14,881 nucleotides of DNA from an uncultured Agathobacter sp. (GTDB taxonomy: Bacteria > Bacillota > Clostridia > Lachnospirales > Lachnospiraceae): NCBI GenBank assembly GCA_934358675.1, contig CAKRKX010000062.1, forward strand, positions 1-14,881, written 5' to 3'. Position 1 is the first letter of the stretch; the number at the start of each line of letters is the position of its first letter. The translations under genes and the position numbers were made by a program. A model generated the notes under the pieces. That model had not been told where the DNA came from, searched no databases, and worked only from the letters and a program-made list of their open reading frames with translations. Positions 1 to 7,194 of this stretch are shown piece by piece.

Positions 1-1
1 A

Positions 2-889
2 AAGGATGGAAAGCTTTACGGACTTCCAAGAAACACAGACGTTGCAGTATTCTACTACAACCAGAAGATGTTTGATGATAACGGATGGGAAGTTCCTACA
101 ACATATGATGACCTGTTAGCACTTGGACAGAAGATTCAGGATGCAGGTATCACACCGGTAGCTATGGATGGTGGAGACGGATGGCCGATGGCTGTTTATC
201 TGTCAGACCTTCTGAATAAGATCGCCGGAACCGATTATGCATCAATCGTAAGCAATGCCGTATCAACCGGTGATTTCACAGACCCGGCAATCGTACAGGC
301 AACCGAGTTGTTAAAGAAGACCGCAGATTCCGGATTATTCCAGAACGGTTATGATTCACAGGATTACGCAACAGCACAGAACCTGTTCATCAACGGACAG
401 TCTGCAATGTACTACATGGGAAGCTGGGATGCTTCCATGGCATTAAACGAGGATATTCAGCAGGATATCCGAGAGAACATCCGCATGTTCACAATGCCGG
501 TCGTTTCCGGAGGCAAGGGAACAGCAACCGATATCGCAGCTTGGAACGGTGGTGGATACGGTGTATCCGCAACATCTGAGCACAAGGATGAGGCAATCAA
601 GTTCTTGAACTACATGTATCAGCCGGATAAGCTTTCCAAGTATGGCTGGGAGAACGGTGTCGGAATGTCTGCACAGGATCAGAGTGCTTACATGACCGGT
701 GACGAGACCGAATTACAGATGCAGATCGTAGATGCGGTTAACAATGCAACGAGCGTATCGGGGACACCGATGAATGACTGCGGACCATCTGCATTCAAGA
801 CAAGCATTGAGAGTGAGATCCAGGGTGTATCCAACGGAAGCTTAAGTGTGGATGACTTCCTTGCTTCTATCGGATCCGCTTGTAATTAA
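2..889 (+). CDS. Sugar ABC transporter solute-binding protein (CUT1 type), 3' part only
   Basis: This is the extracellular sugar-binding lipoprotein of an ABC importer. The reading frame is open from base 2, so the gene starts upstream of the window and 295 residues are visible. The visible part begins KDGKLYGLPRNTDVAVFYYN, the typical hinge region of family 1 extracellular solute-binding proteins (MalE/MsmE-like). It continues with the usual 'YYMGSWD' and 'WNGGGYGVSATSEHKDEAIKFLNYM' type segments (written here only as landmarks) and ends normally at a TAA. The missing part would carry the lipoprotein signal peptide. It lies upstream of two permease genes in the same orientation, as expected for a CUT1 importer. 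A terminator hairpin follows within 50 bases, which fits higher expression of the binding protein than of the permeases. The sugar specificity cannot be told from the sequence. Confidence 0.93.
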   Translation, partial: KDGKLYGLPRNTDVAVFYYNQKMFDDNGWEVPTTYDDLLALGQKIQDAGITPVAMDGGDGWPMAVYLSDLLNKIAGTDYASIVSNAVSTGDFTDPAIVQATELLKKTADSGLFQNGYDSQDYATAQNLFINGQSAMYYMGSWDASMALNEDIQQDIRENIRMFTMPVVSGGKGTATDIAAWNGGGYGVSATSEHKDEAIKFLNYMYQPDKLSKYGWENGVGMSAQDQSAYMTGDETELQMQIVDAVNNATSVSGTPMNDCGPSAFKTSIESEIQGVSNGSLSVDDFLASIGSACN

Positions 890-938
890 TATCGCTTCTT
901 CAATATTTTCTCATAGAAACCCATTCCTCTAAAGGAAG

Positions 939-970
939 ATGGAGCCGCCTGTCCCGGGTGGCTCCATTTT
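939..970 (+). terminator. Intrinsic terminator after the solute-binding protein gene
   Basis: An 8-base perfect stem (ATGGAGCC at 939-946 with GGCTCCAT at 960-967) is extended inward by a few G-U/G-C pairs around a small loop and followed by a short T run (967-970). The T run is short, so termination is probably partial. This would let some transcripts read on into the permeases. Confidence 0.72.
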
Positions 971-975
971 GTTGC

Positions 976-1012
976 AAAAAGCGTGGAAAACGTTGATTTT
1001 CTGCGCTTTTTT
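976..1012 (+). terminator. Second long hairpin with A-tract and T-tract, probable tandem terminator
   Basis: AAAAAGCG (976-983) pairs with CGCTTTTT (1004-1011), and inside it GAAAA (986-990) pairs with TTTTC (997-1001). Two G-U pairs join the blocks, giving a continuous stem of about 15 pairs around a 6-base loop. The T run at 1007-1012 makes it look like an intrinsic terminator, and the A run on the other side would make it bidirectional. An operator role is possible, because the inner GAAAA-N6-TTTTC resembles a LacI-family half-site arrangement, but it does not fit a CcpA cre site well. Confidence 0.6.
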
Positions 1013-1051
1013 GCAGTTGAAGATTTTACACCTTTTCCTAAAAATGGCATC

Positions 1052-1080
1052 TGTAATGTGCAGGAAGGCGTTGCTATAAT
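1052..1080 (+). promoter_or_regulatory. Probable extended -10 promoter for the permease operon
   Basis: A perfect TATAAT lies at 1075-1080 preceded by TG one base upstream (TGCTATAAT, 1072-1080), an extended -10. The -35 position 17 bases upstream (1052-1057, TGTAAT) is weak, which is common for extended -10 promoters and for activator-dependent ones. It is 44 bases before the first permease start. Just downstream, TTTTCTT (1080-1086) and AAGAAAA (1094-1100) form a small inverted repeat that could be an operator. Confidence 0.55.
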
Positions 1081-1123
1081 TTTCTTATCAACAAAGAAAA
1101 CTGTTAGGGAGGTAAAGGAGAAT

Positions 1124-2032
1124 ATGAAAAAACTATACAGTAACAAGTGGGTGATTCTAAGTCTGGTCCTGCCGGGATTGCTGCTTTTTGTATTCGCGAT
1201 CCTGGCGCCGATCTGTCTGAGTGTCTACTACGGATTCACAGACTATTCCGGAATGGGATCGTATCATTTCATCGGACTCGACAACTACAAAGCACTGTTT
1301 CACGATAAGGCATTCGGCTTATCCCTTCGAAATTCGCTGCTTCTTGCAATCGGATTTATCTGCATCCAGCATCCGCTGGCAATGATCGTAGCGGCTGTGC
1401 TCGACAAGCTCGGCGGAAAGGGAGAGAGCTTTTTCCGATGCGTATACTTTATTCCGAATGTCATTTCCGTGGCGGTCATCGCATACTTATGGAAGTTCAT
1501 CTACAACCCGGATTTCGGTCTGTTGAACAACCTGATCAAGCTGTTCGGCGGCAAAGGCGACATCAACTGGTTCAGTTATGATACCGCGATCTGGGCGGTG
1601 CTGGTCGTATTGATCTGGCATGGATTTGGATGGGGCATGCTCATCTACTATACCGGTATCAAGAACATCGATCCGGTGCTCTACGAGGCAGCAGCCATCG
1701 ACGGAGCAGGCCCGGTACAGACGTTCATCAAGATCACACTTCCTCTGATGAAACCGGTCATTCAGGTAAACGTAACCATGGCGGTCATCTCCGCATTAAA
1801 GCAGATGGAAACCGTATATCTTCTGACCAACGGCGGACCGAACAACAGCACACAGTTTACCGCAAACTACTTATACCAGCAGGCATTTAAAGCTTTCAAG
1901 TACGGATACGGCAATGCGATCGGCGTCATCTTTATCATCGTATGTCTGATCGTAACTGTTCTTCTCGACAAGGTGTTTGCAGAGCGTGAACCAAAGGCAA
2001 AAGTCAGAGCAAAAGCAAAGGGGGCAGCATAA
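1124..2032 (+). CDS. Sugar ABC transporter permease, MalF-like (CUT1)
   Basis: This is one of two inner-membrane permease subunits of the sugar importer (302 residues). The ATG at 1124 is chosen because GGGAGGTAAAGGAG lies just before it; a longer open frame from 983 has no ribosome site and runs through the promoter. Six hydrophobic segments are visible, the first at about residues 9-36. The EAA loop that docks the ATPase is at about 188-211 (YEAAAIDGAG...LPLMKP), and the MalF-type TNGGP motif is at 235-239. The lysine-rich tail (about 291-300) is cytoplasmic. The stop overlaps the start of the next gene by one base (TAATG), implying translational coupling. The EAA loop and TNGGP mark it as CUT1; the substrate is unknown. 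Confidence 0.94.
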   Translation: MKKLYSNKWVILSLVLPGLLLFVFAILAPICLSVYYGFTDYSGMGSYHFIGLDNYKALFHDKAFGLSLRNSLLLAIGFICIQHPLAMIVAAVLDKLGGKGESFFRCVYFIPNVISVAVIAYLWKFIYNPDFGLLNNLIKLFGGKGDINWFSYDTAIWAVLVVLIWHGFGWGMLIYYTGIKNIDPVLYEAAAIDGAGPVQTFIKITLPLMKPVIQVNVTMAVISALKQMETVYLLTNGGPNNSTQFTANYLYQQAFKAFKYGYGNAIGVIFIIVCLIVTVLLDKVFAEREPKAKVRAKAKGAA

Positions 2033-2883
2033 TGGAACATGTAGGAGCAAAAGCAAAAAGAAAGAAATTTACGAAACCGATCCTGTGGGTTATACTTATT
2101 ATAGTTGCAGTCATCCAGATCTTTCCACTTATCTGGCTTTTGGATTTCTCGCTGGCGAGCAGTTCGGAGATGTTTACAAACGGACTTCTCATCATTCCGA
2201 AGAAGATCCAGTGGGGCAACTACGTGAAAGCGTTTGTGGACGGTAACTTTTTGTGGTACTTAAAGAACAGTGTACTGATCAATGCTTTGGCAGTATTTCT
2301 TGTAATCGTGGTTTCCATTATGTCGGCGTTTGCGTGCCGCAGAATGAAATGGAAATTAAGCACTTTGGTTAAGACGTTGCTTCTGATGGGACTGATGATC
2401 CCAATCCATGCAACCCTTCTTCCGAACTACAAGATCTACAGTCAGCTCGGTTTAACCGATACGATCTGGGCGCTTTTGATCCCATATGTTGCATTCTCAC
2501 TTCCGCAGGGATTGTTCCTGATGACCAGTTTCATGGAATCCATCCCGGTCGAGCTGGAGGAAGCAGCAGTTATGGACGGATGTGGTATCTACCGTATTAT
2601 CTTCCAGATCATTACACCGATGCTCAAATCATCGATCGCAACCGTAGCGATCATGACGTTCTTAAATAACTGGAACGAGTTTATGATGGCCAGCACCTAT
2701 TTAAGTTCCGACAAATGGAAGACACTTCCGTTCTCGGTATTGGAGTTTACGGGGGAGTATTCATCCAACTACGCAGTGCAGTTTGCGGTTATGGCACTGA
2801 CCGCTGCACCGGCAGTTATCGTATATATTATTTTGAACAAGCACATTACCAAAGGTGTTGCGATGGGAGCAGTTAAGGGCTAA
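2032..2883 (+). CDS. Sugar ABC transporter permease, MalG-like (CUT1)
   Basis: The second permease subunit (283 residues), partner of the preceding one. It has a basic N terminus, a first membrane segment at about residues 16-37, and the MalG-type EAA loop at about 176-199 (EEAAVMDGCG...ITPMLK). It also has the family's NNWNEF motif at 212-217. The ribosome site is the GGGGG at 2021-2025. It overlaps the upstream stop by one base and the downstream kinase start by one base (TAATG again), so the three genes are tightly coupled. No ATPase gene is present nearby; CUT1 systems in Firmicutes usually borrow a shared MsmX/MsmK-type ATPase encoded elsewhere. Confidence 0.94.
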   Translation: MEHVGAKAKRKKFTKPILWVILIIVAVIQIFPLIWLLDFSLASSSEMFTNGLLIIPKKIQWGNYVKAFVDGNFLWYLKNSVLINALAVFLVIVVSIMSAFACRRMKWKLSTLVKTLLLMGLMIPIHATLLPNYKIYSQLGLTDTIWALLIPYVAFSLPQGLFLMTSFMESIPVELEEAAVMDGCGIYRIIFQIITPMLKSSIATVAIMTFLNNWNEFMMASTYLSSDKWKTLPFSVLEFTGEYSSNYAVQFAVMALTAAPAVIVYIILNKHITKGVAMGAVKG

Positions 2884-4709
2884 TGGTACAAAAAATAAAA
2901 AACTGGGTGAATCGCTTAAGTGTGAAAAAGAAACTCATCTTTTACGGATACGCGATCATCACACCCGTTTTGGTGGCAATCTGTGTCGGAATGGTCATTC
3001 ACAACTACAGAGCCGCAAAAGAAGACCAATTACAGAATAATCTTGCAAGCGTGGAATCCCTGTCTGAGAGTATCAATATGTTACAATCGGATATCAAGGA
3101 TTACACGACTTACATATGCTTAAACCAGCAGATCCGTGATCTGCTGGTTGTGCAGGATAAAGACAAAATGCAAAAGATGAATGCCGATGCACGTCTGTGG
3201 CAGGAACAGGCACCGATGGGCGTTGTGCAGGATATGATCTCGCTGCGGGGCGAGATCAAGACGATCGCGATCTACCCGGAGAACGGTATCCGGCCGTATC
3301 TTCGCGGTATGGACGGAAGCGTGCATTTGTCAACCATTGAAGATGTAAAAAATACCGATATCTATCAGGAAACGATCGCGAGTAAGACAGGAACGGTCTG
3401 GCGGAGAGTTGAGGCAGGAGGCGGCGATACCTACCTTACGAGCCGCACGGAAAAAATCGTACTTTATCGCGAGATTTTTGATCTGTCGAAAAAGAAAACA
3501 CTCGGTTACATCGTGATCGGTGTCGGCAAAGAGAAATTTGAAGGACTCTGCGAGACCTCCGTCAAGGGCAATGAGGGTGTTATCGTTCTTGATCCGAACG
3601 AGGGGATGCTCGTCACTTCCGGACATGTGGATGAAAAGGTGCTTGAATATCTCAGTCAGGGGGATTTCCTTGCACAGGATTACCGGACCAGAGACAATCA
3701 TTTTGAATATGGAAAATACGATATCGTGTGCAAACAGTTGTATGCTGACGGTTCGATCGTCTGCAAGATGGTACCGAAGAAGGATCTGAAAGCGCAGATC
3801 ATGAGTATGACTTATATGCCGATATTTTTGCTGATCGGAATTCTGATCGGTATGCTTCCGCTGCTTTTGATCATATCCAATTTTGTGACAAAGCCTCTGC
3901 GTAAGCTGAGCGAGGCGATCACACATTTTTCGGAGGGAGACTTTGAGCAGCAGGTGGAAGTGACGACCGAGGACGAGGTCGGCGAGGTTGCGCGCTGCTT
4001 TAACAAGATGGTTGGCGATATCAAGAAGCTGATCGATGAGAATTATGTGATCAAGCTGTCCGAGAAGGAGAGTGAGCTTGCGGCACTGCAGGCACAGATC
4101 AATCCGCATTTCCTGTACAATACGCTGGATTCACTGTACTGGCAGGCAACGGAAGCCGGAAACGATGAGATTGCGGAGAGTATTCTTGATCTGTCGCAGC
4201 TGTTCCGCCTTGTATTAAATCAGGGGAAGAGTGTGGTAACGATCGAGCAGGAGATCGATCTGATCACGCATTATCTGCAGATCCAGAAAATGCGATTCCC
4301 GCGGAAAATTAACTACGAGATCACGGTTGCGCCGGAGGTGGCGAAGGTGAAGATTCCGAAGCTGATCCTGCAGCCGTTTGTGGAGAATGCGATCGTGCAC
4401 GGTTTTGAGAATGTCAGCACCGCATGTCTTTTGACGGTGTGTGTCGAGCGGCGGGAGGATTATGTGCGGTTCGTGATCATAGATGACGGAATCGGTATGA
4501 ACAAGGAACAGCTCGCATCGCTTTGGGAGAGTGAGCCGGCAAACTATTCGAAGGTGCGGATCGGCAGATATGCCATCAAAAATATCAGAGAGCGTTTACA
4601 GTTACGGTATCACGATGCGTTTCATCTGGAGATTTTAAGTGATGTCGGAAAGGGAACCACGGTCATTCTGGAGGTTCCTTACGAGGAGGGGGATTCAGAT
4701 GCCAATTAA
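2883..4709 (+). CDS. Sensor histidine kinase, YesM/LytS-type
   Basis: Membrane sensor kinase of 608 residues that phosphorylates the response regulator encoded next. A first membrane segment lies at about residues 19-40, then an extracellular sensor of about 270 residues (dCACHE-like in size), and a second membrane segment at about 311-335. A HAMP linker follows (about 335-385). The His_kinase domain carries the phospho-acceptor motif QINPHFLYN, with His409. The ATPase domain has the N box (PFVENAIVHGF, Asn502) and the G1 box (DDGIGM, 534-539). The G2 region reads GRYAIKNIRERL (561-572) rather than the usual GIGLxN, a mild deviation, and SDVGKGTTV (586-594) closes the domain. Genes of this type next to CUT1 importers usually sense the transported sugar, often with the binding protein; that role here is inferred. 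Confidence 0.94.
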   Translation: MVQKIKNWVNRLSVKKKLIFYGYAIITPVLVAICVGMVIHNYRAAKEDQLQNNLASVESLSESINMLQSDIKDYTTYICLNQQIRDLLVVQDKDKMQKMNADARLWQEQAPMGVVQDMISLRGEIKTIAIYPENGIRPYLRGMDGSVHLSTIEDVKNTDIYQETIASKTGTVWRRVEAGGGDTYLTSRTEKIVLYREIFDLSKKKTLGYIVIGVGKEKFEGLCETSVKGNEGVIVLDPNEGMLVTSGHVDEKVLEYLSQGDFLAQDYRTRDNHFEYGKYDIVCKQLYADGSIVCKMVPKKDLKAQIMSMTYMPIFLLIGILIGMLPLLLIISNFVTKPLRKLSEAITHFSEGDFEQQVEVTTEDEVGEVARCFNKMVGDIKKLIDENYVIKLSEKESELAALQAQINPHFLYNTLDSLYWQATEAGNDEIAESILDLSQLFRLVLNQGKSVVTIEQEIDLITHYLQIQKMRFPRKINYEITVAPEVAKVKIPKLILQPFVENAIVHGFENVSTACLLTVCVERREDYVRFVIIDDGIGMNKEQLASLWESEPANYSKVRIGRYAIKNIRERLQLRYHDAFHLEILSDVGKGTTVILEVPYEEGDSDAN

Positions 4710-5433
4710 ATTACTGATTGCGGACGATGAGGATATGATCCGCAAAGGCGTTGCCAAGTATCTGCAGCTGCACACGGACCGTTTTTCCAAAATCTATGAG
4801 GCGGAGAACGGACAGGAAGCGATTGACTTGACACTTCGCTACCAACCGGATATGCTTTTATTAGATGTACAGATGCCGGTGAAGACCGGTCTGGATGTTA
4901 TGAAGGAAGTGCAGAAAGCGGGGCTTGAGCCGGTCACGGTGATCTTAAGCGGATATGACGCATTTTCCTATGCGCAGCAGGCGGTCAAGTTCGGAGCCAG
5001 GGATTATCTGCTCAAACCGGTTCGTGCTGCGGACATTCTGAACACTTTGAATGAACTTGCGGATAAATACATCGGCAAGGAGACGGAAGTGGTGGAAGAA
5101 GAGGAGACAACCAATCCGCTCGTGCGGGAGGCGACTGAGTATATGCAGGAGAATTATGCAAAGGATCTGTCACTGACGGAAGTGGCGGAGCATCTTCGCA
5201 TTTCGACCGGTTATCTCTCGACGCTGATGAACCAGAATCTCGGATGCGGGTTTGTGGATTACCTGAATCAGGTGCGTGTGGACCGTGCGTGCTGCTATCT
5301 CGAGCAGAATCAGCTCAAGAATTATGAGGTGGCGTACAAGGTCGGATTCAACGATGAGAAGTATTTCTCCAAAGTGTTCAAGAAGATCAAGGGCATGACA
5401 CCCAAGGAATATCGTATGTCGAGTAAACACTGA
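4699..5433 (+). CDS. Response regulator with AraC-type DNA-binding domain, YesN-like
   Basis: Cytoplasmic regulator of 244 residues, partner of the upstream kinase. The receiver domain occupies about residues 1-125, with acidic pocket D9/D10, phospho-acceptor Asp56 (LLLDVQMP), Ser84 and Lys106. An acidic linker (about 128-138, VEEEE) joins it to a two-helix-turn-helix AraC domain at about 143-240 (SLTEVAEHLRISTGYLSTLM and the closing FKKIKGMTPKEYR). The ATG at 4699 is preferred over an in-frame ATG at 4639 because GAGGAGGGGG precedes it and the receiver fold begins right there. It overlaps the kinase gene by 11 bases. By analogy with YesN-type regulators it probably controls the importer operon, perhaps at the promoter near 1052-1080. 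Confidence 0.95.
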   Translation: MPIKLLIADDEDMIRKGVAKYLQLHTDRFSKIYEAENGQEAIDLTLRYQPDMLLLDVQMPVKTGLDVMKEVQKAGLEPVTVILSGYDAFSYAQQAVKFGARDYLLKPVRAADILNTLNELADKYIGKETEVVEEEETTNPLVREATEYMQENYAKDLSLTEVAEHLRISTGYLSTLMNQNLGCGFVDYLNQVRVDRACCYLEQNQLKNYEVAYKVGFNDEKYFSKVFKKIKGMTPKEYRMSSKH

Positions 5434-5445
5434 TACGAGGAAATT

Positions 5446-7194
5446 ATGTTACAATTTTTATTTCGATACATTCGAAAGCACAAGTGGCAGTACATTGCCG
5501 GAATTATCACGCTGTTCGTTGTGGACATCGCCAACATCTTCATCCCTAAGATGACCGGTGTCATAACGGATGGTCTGACACAACAGACAATTACATGGAA
5601 CGGAATCGTCCACTGTCTGTGGATGATCTTTGCGCTGGGGGTAACGCTCGCGATCGGGCGTTTCCTGTGGCGCTATTTTCTGTTTGGGGCATCTCGGCAG
5701 ATCGAGCGGGAGATCCGTGATGATATGTTTGCGCATCTGACAGCTATGGATGTGGAATTTTACAACCGCAACAAGACCGGAGACCTTATGACGCATTTTA
5801 CGAGTGATCTTGATGCCATCCGCCAGTCGATCGGTATCGCAGTCATCTGCGTGTTCGACGCGGTCGTGATGGGGCTGATGGTCATTATCCAGATGATGTA
5901 TTACGTCGATGTCAAGCTGACGCTTCTTGCGGTCATCCCGATGCTTTTTATCTTATTCGGAGAGCTTTTTTACGGAAGGATCATCCAGAAACGTTATCTC
6001 GCAAGACAGGAAGCTGTATCGCAGCTTACGGACTTTGTGCAGGAGAGTTTTTCGGGAATCCGCGTTATTAAGGCGTTTGTGCGGGAAAAGGCGCAGCGCT
6101 ACGCATTTTTAAAAGAAAACAAAAACAATATGGACAAAAACCTTGCGATCGCAAAGCTGCAGGCGATCGTGATGCCGCTTCTCGATGTGATCATCGGGCT
6201 TTCGAGCCTTGTGACGCTCGTATTTGGTGGATATCTTGCTTTGACCGGCAGGATCACGCTCGGAAGATTTGTTGCGTTCAACCAGTACATCAATATGCTC
6301 GTGTGGCCGATGCTTGCGTGCGGACAGTGCGTGGATATGTTTTCGCGTGGCGGTGCATCCTTAAAGCGTATCTATGAATTGTTTGAGGAAAAGCCACAGG
6401 TACAGGATGCAGATGATGTGGTGGAGACGGATGCGATACAGGGACACATCACGTTTGATCATCTGACGTTTACGCATCAGGGAAGTACGGAGCCGACACT
6501 CCGCGATATCTGTCTGGATGTGCCTGCGGGAACGATGCTTGCGGTTGTGGGGCGCACCGGAGACGGTAAATCGACACTCGTGAACCTTCTGCTTCATCTC
6601 TACAACACGAAGCCGGGCATGATCCTGATCGACGGCAGGGACATCAACGAGATTCCGCTTAAGGAATTGCGCGAGAATATCGCCTATGTGCCGCAGGATA
6701 ATTTCTTATTTTCCGACACGCTTCGGTCGAATATCGCGTTCGGCTCGGAGGAGGAAGATATGGATGCGCTCATTCATGCGACGAAGGCGGCGTGCATCCA
6801 TGAGAATATTGTGCAGTTTCCGGACGGTTACGAGACGATCGTCGGGGAGCGCGGAGTGACGCTTTCCGGAGGTCAGAAGCAGCGAAGTTCGATCGCGAGA
6901 GCGCTCATGAAAGATGCACCGATTCTGATATTGGACGATGCGCTCTCTGCGGTTGATACCGATACGGAGGAGCGGATCCTTCACAACCTGCGCAAAAACC
7001 GTGCAGGCAAGACAACGATCCTGATTGCACATCGTATCTCGACCGTGCAAGGCGCGGATGAGATCCTTGTGCTGGAGGACGGATACGCAAAAGAAGTCGG
7101 CACACATGATGAGCTGTATGCGCTCGGCGGCATCTATCACGATATGGTCGTGCAACAGCAGTTGGAAGCAAAGAGAGGGGAGGTGCGCGCATGA
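5446..7194 (+). CDS. ABC exporter half-transporter with degenerate Walker B site
   Basis: Half of a heterodimeric type IV (B-family, MDR-like) ABC exporter, 582 residues. A six-helix membrane domain covers about residues 15-310, and the ATPase domain about 333-570. Walker A is GRTGDGKST (369-377), Q-loop Gln417, signature LSGGQ (473-477), and H-switch His529. The residue after Walker B is Asp498 (LILDDALSAVD) instead of the catalytic glutamate, the mark of the degenerate site in heterodimers such as TM287/288 and BmrCD. The canonical LSGGQ matches this role. It begins 12 bases after the response regulator, with GAGG before the ATG and no terminator between. It overlaps the partner gene by four bases (ATGA). 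The exported substrate is unknown; drug, peptide or lipid are all possible. Confidence 0.93.
   Translation: MLQFLFRYIRKHKWQYIAGIITLFVVDIANIFIPKMTGVITDGLTQQTITWNGIVHCLWMIFALGVTLAIGRFLWRYFLFGASRQIEREIRDDMFAHLTAMDVEFYNRNKTGDLMTHFTSDLDAIRQSIGIAVICVFDAVVMGLMVIIQMMYYVDVKLTLLAVIPMLFILFGELFYGRIIQKRYLARQEAVSQLTDFVQESFSGIRVIKAFVREKAQRYAFLKENKNNMDKNLAIAKLQAIVMPLLDVIIGLSSLVTLVFGGYLALTGRITLGRFVAFNQYINMLVWPMLACGQCVDMFSRGGASLKRIYELFEEKPQVQDADDVVETDAIQGHITFDHLTFTHQGSTEPTLRDICLDVPAGTMLAVVGRTGDGKSTLVNLLLHLYNTKPGMILIDGRDINEIPLKELRENIAYVPQDNFLFSDTLRSNIAFGSEEEDMDALIHATKAACIHENIVQFPDGYETIVGERGVTLSGGQKQRSSIARALMKDAPILILDDALSAVDTDTEERILHNLRKNRAGKTTILIAHRISTVQGADEILVLEDGYAKEVGTHDELYALGGIYHDMVVQQQLEAKRGEVRA

Noticed and set aside
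986..1001. CcpA cre site within the GAAAACGTTGATTTTC sequence
   Set aside because: The bases do not fit the cre consensus in register, and the element is better explained as the inner part of a longer hairpin stem.
983..1123. A longer N terminus for the first permease
   Set aside because: The extension runs through the second hairpin and the promoter, has no ribosome site, and adds sequence not seen in MalF-like proteins.
3330..4109. A 259-codon minus-strand open frame
   Set aside because: It is the antisense shadow of the sensor kinase, whose domains and motifs are continuous on the plus strand.
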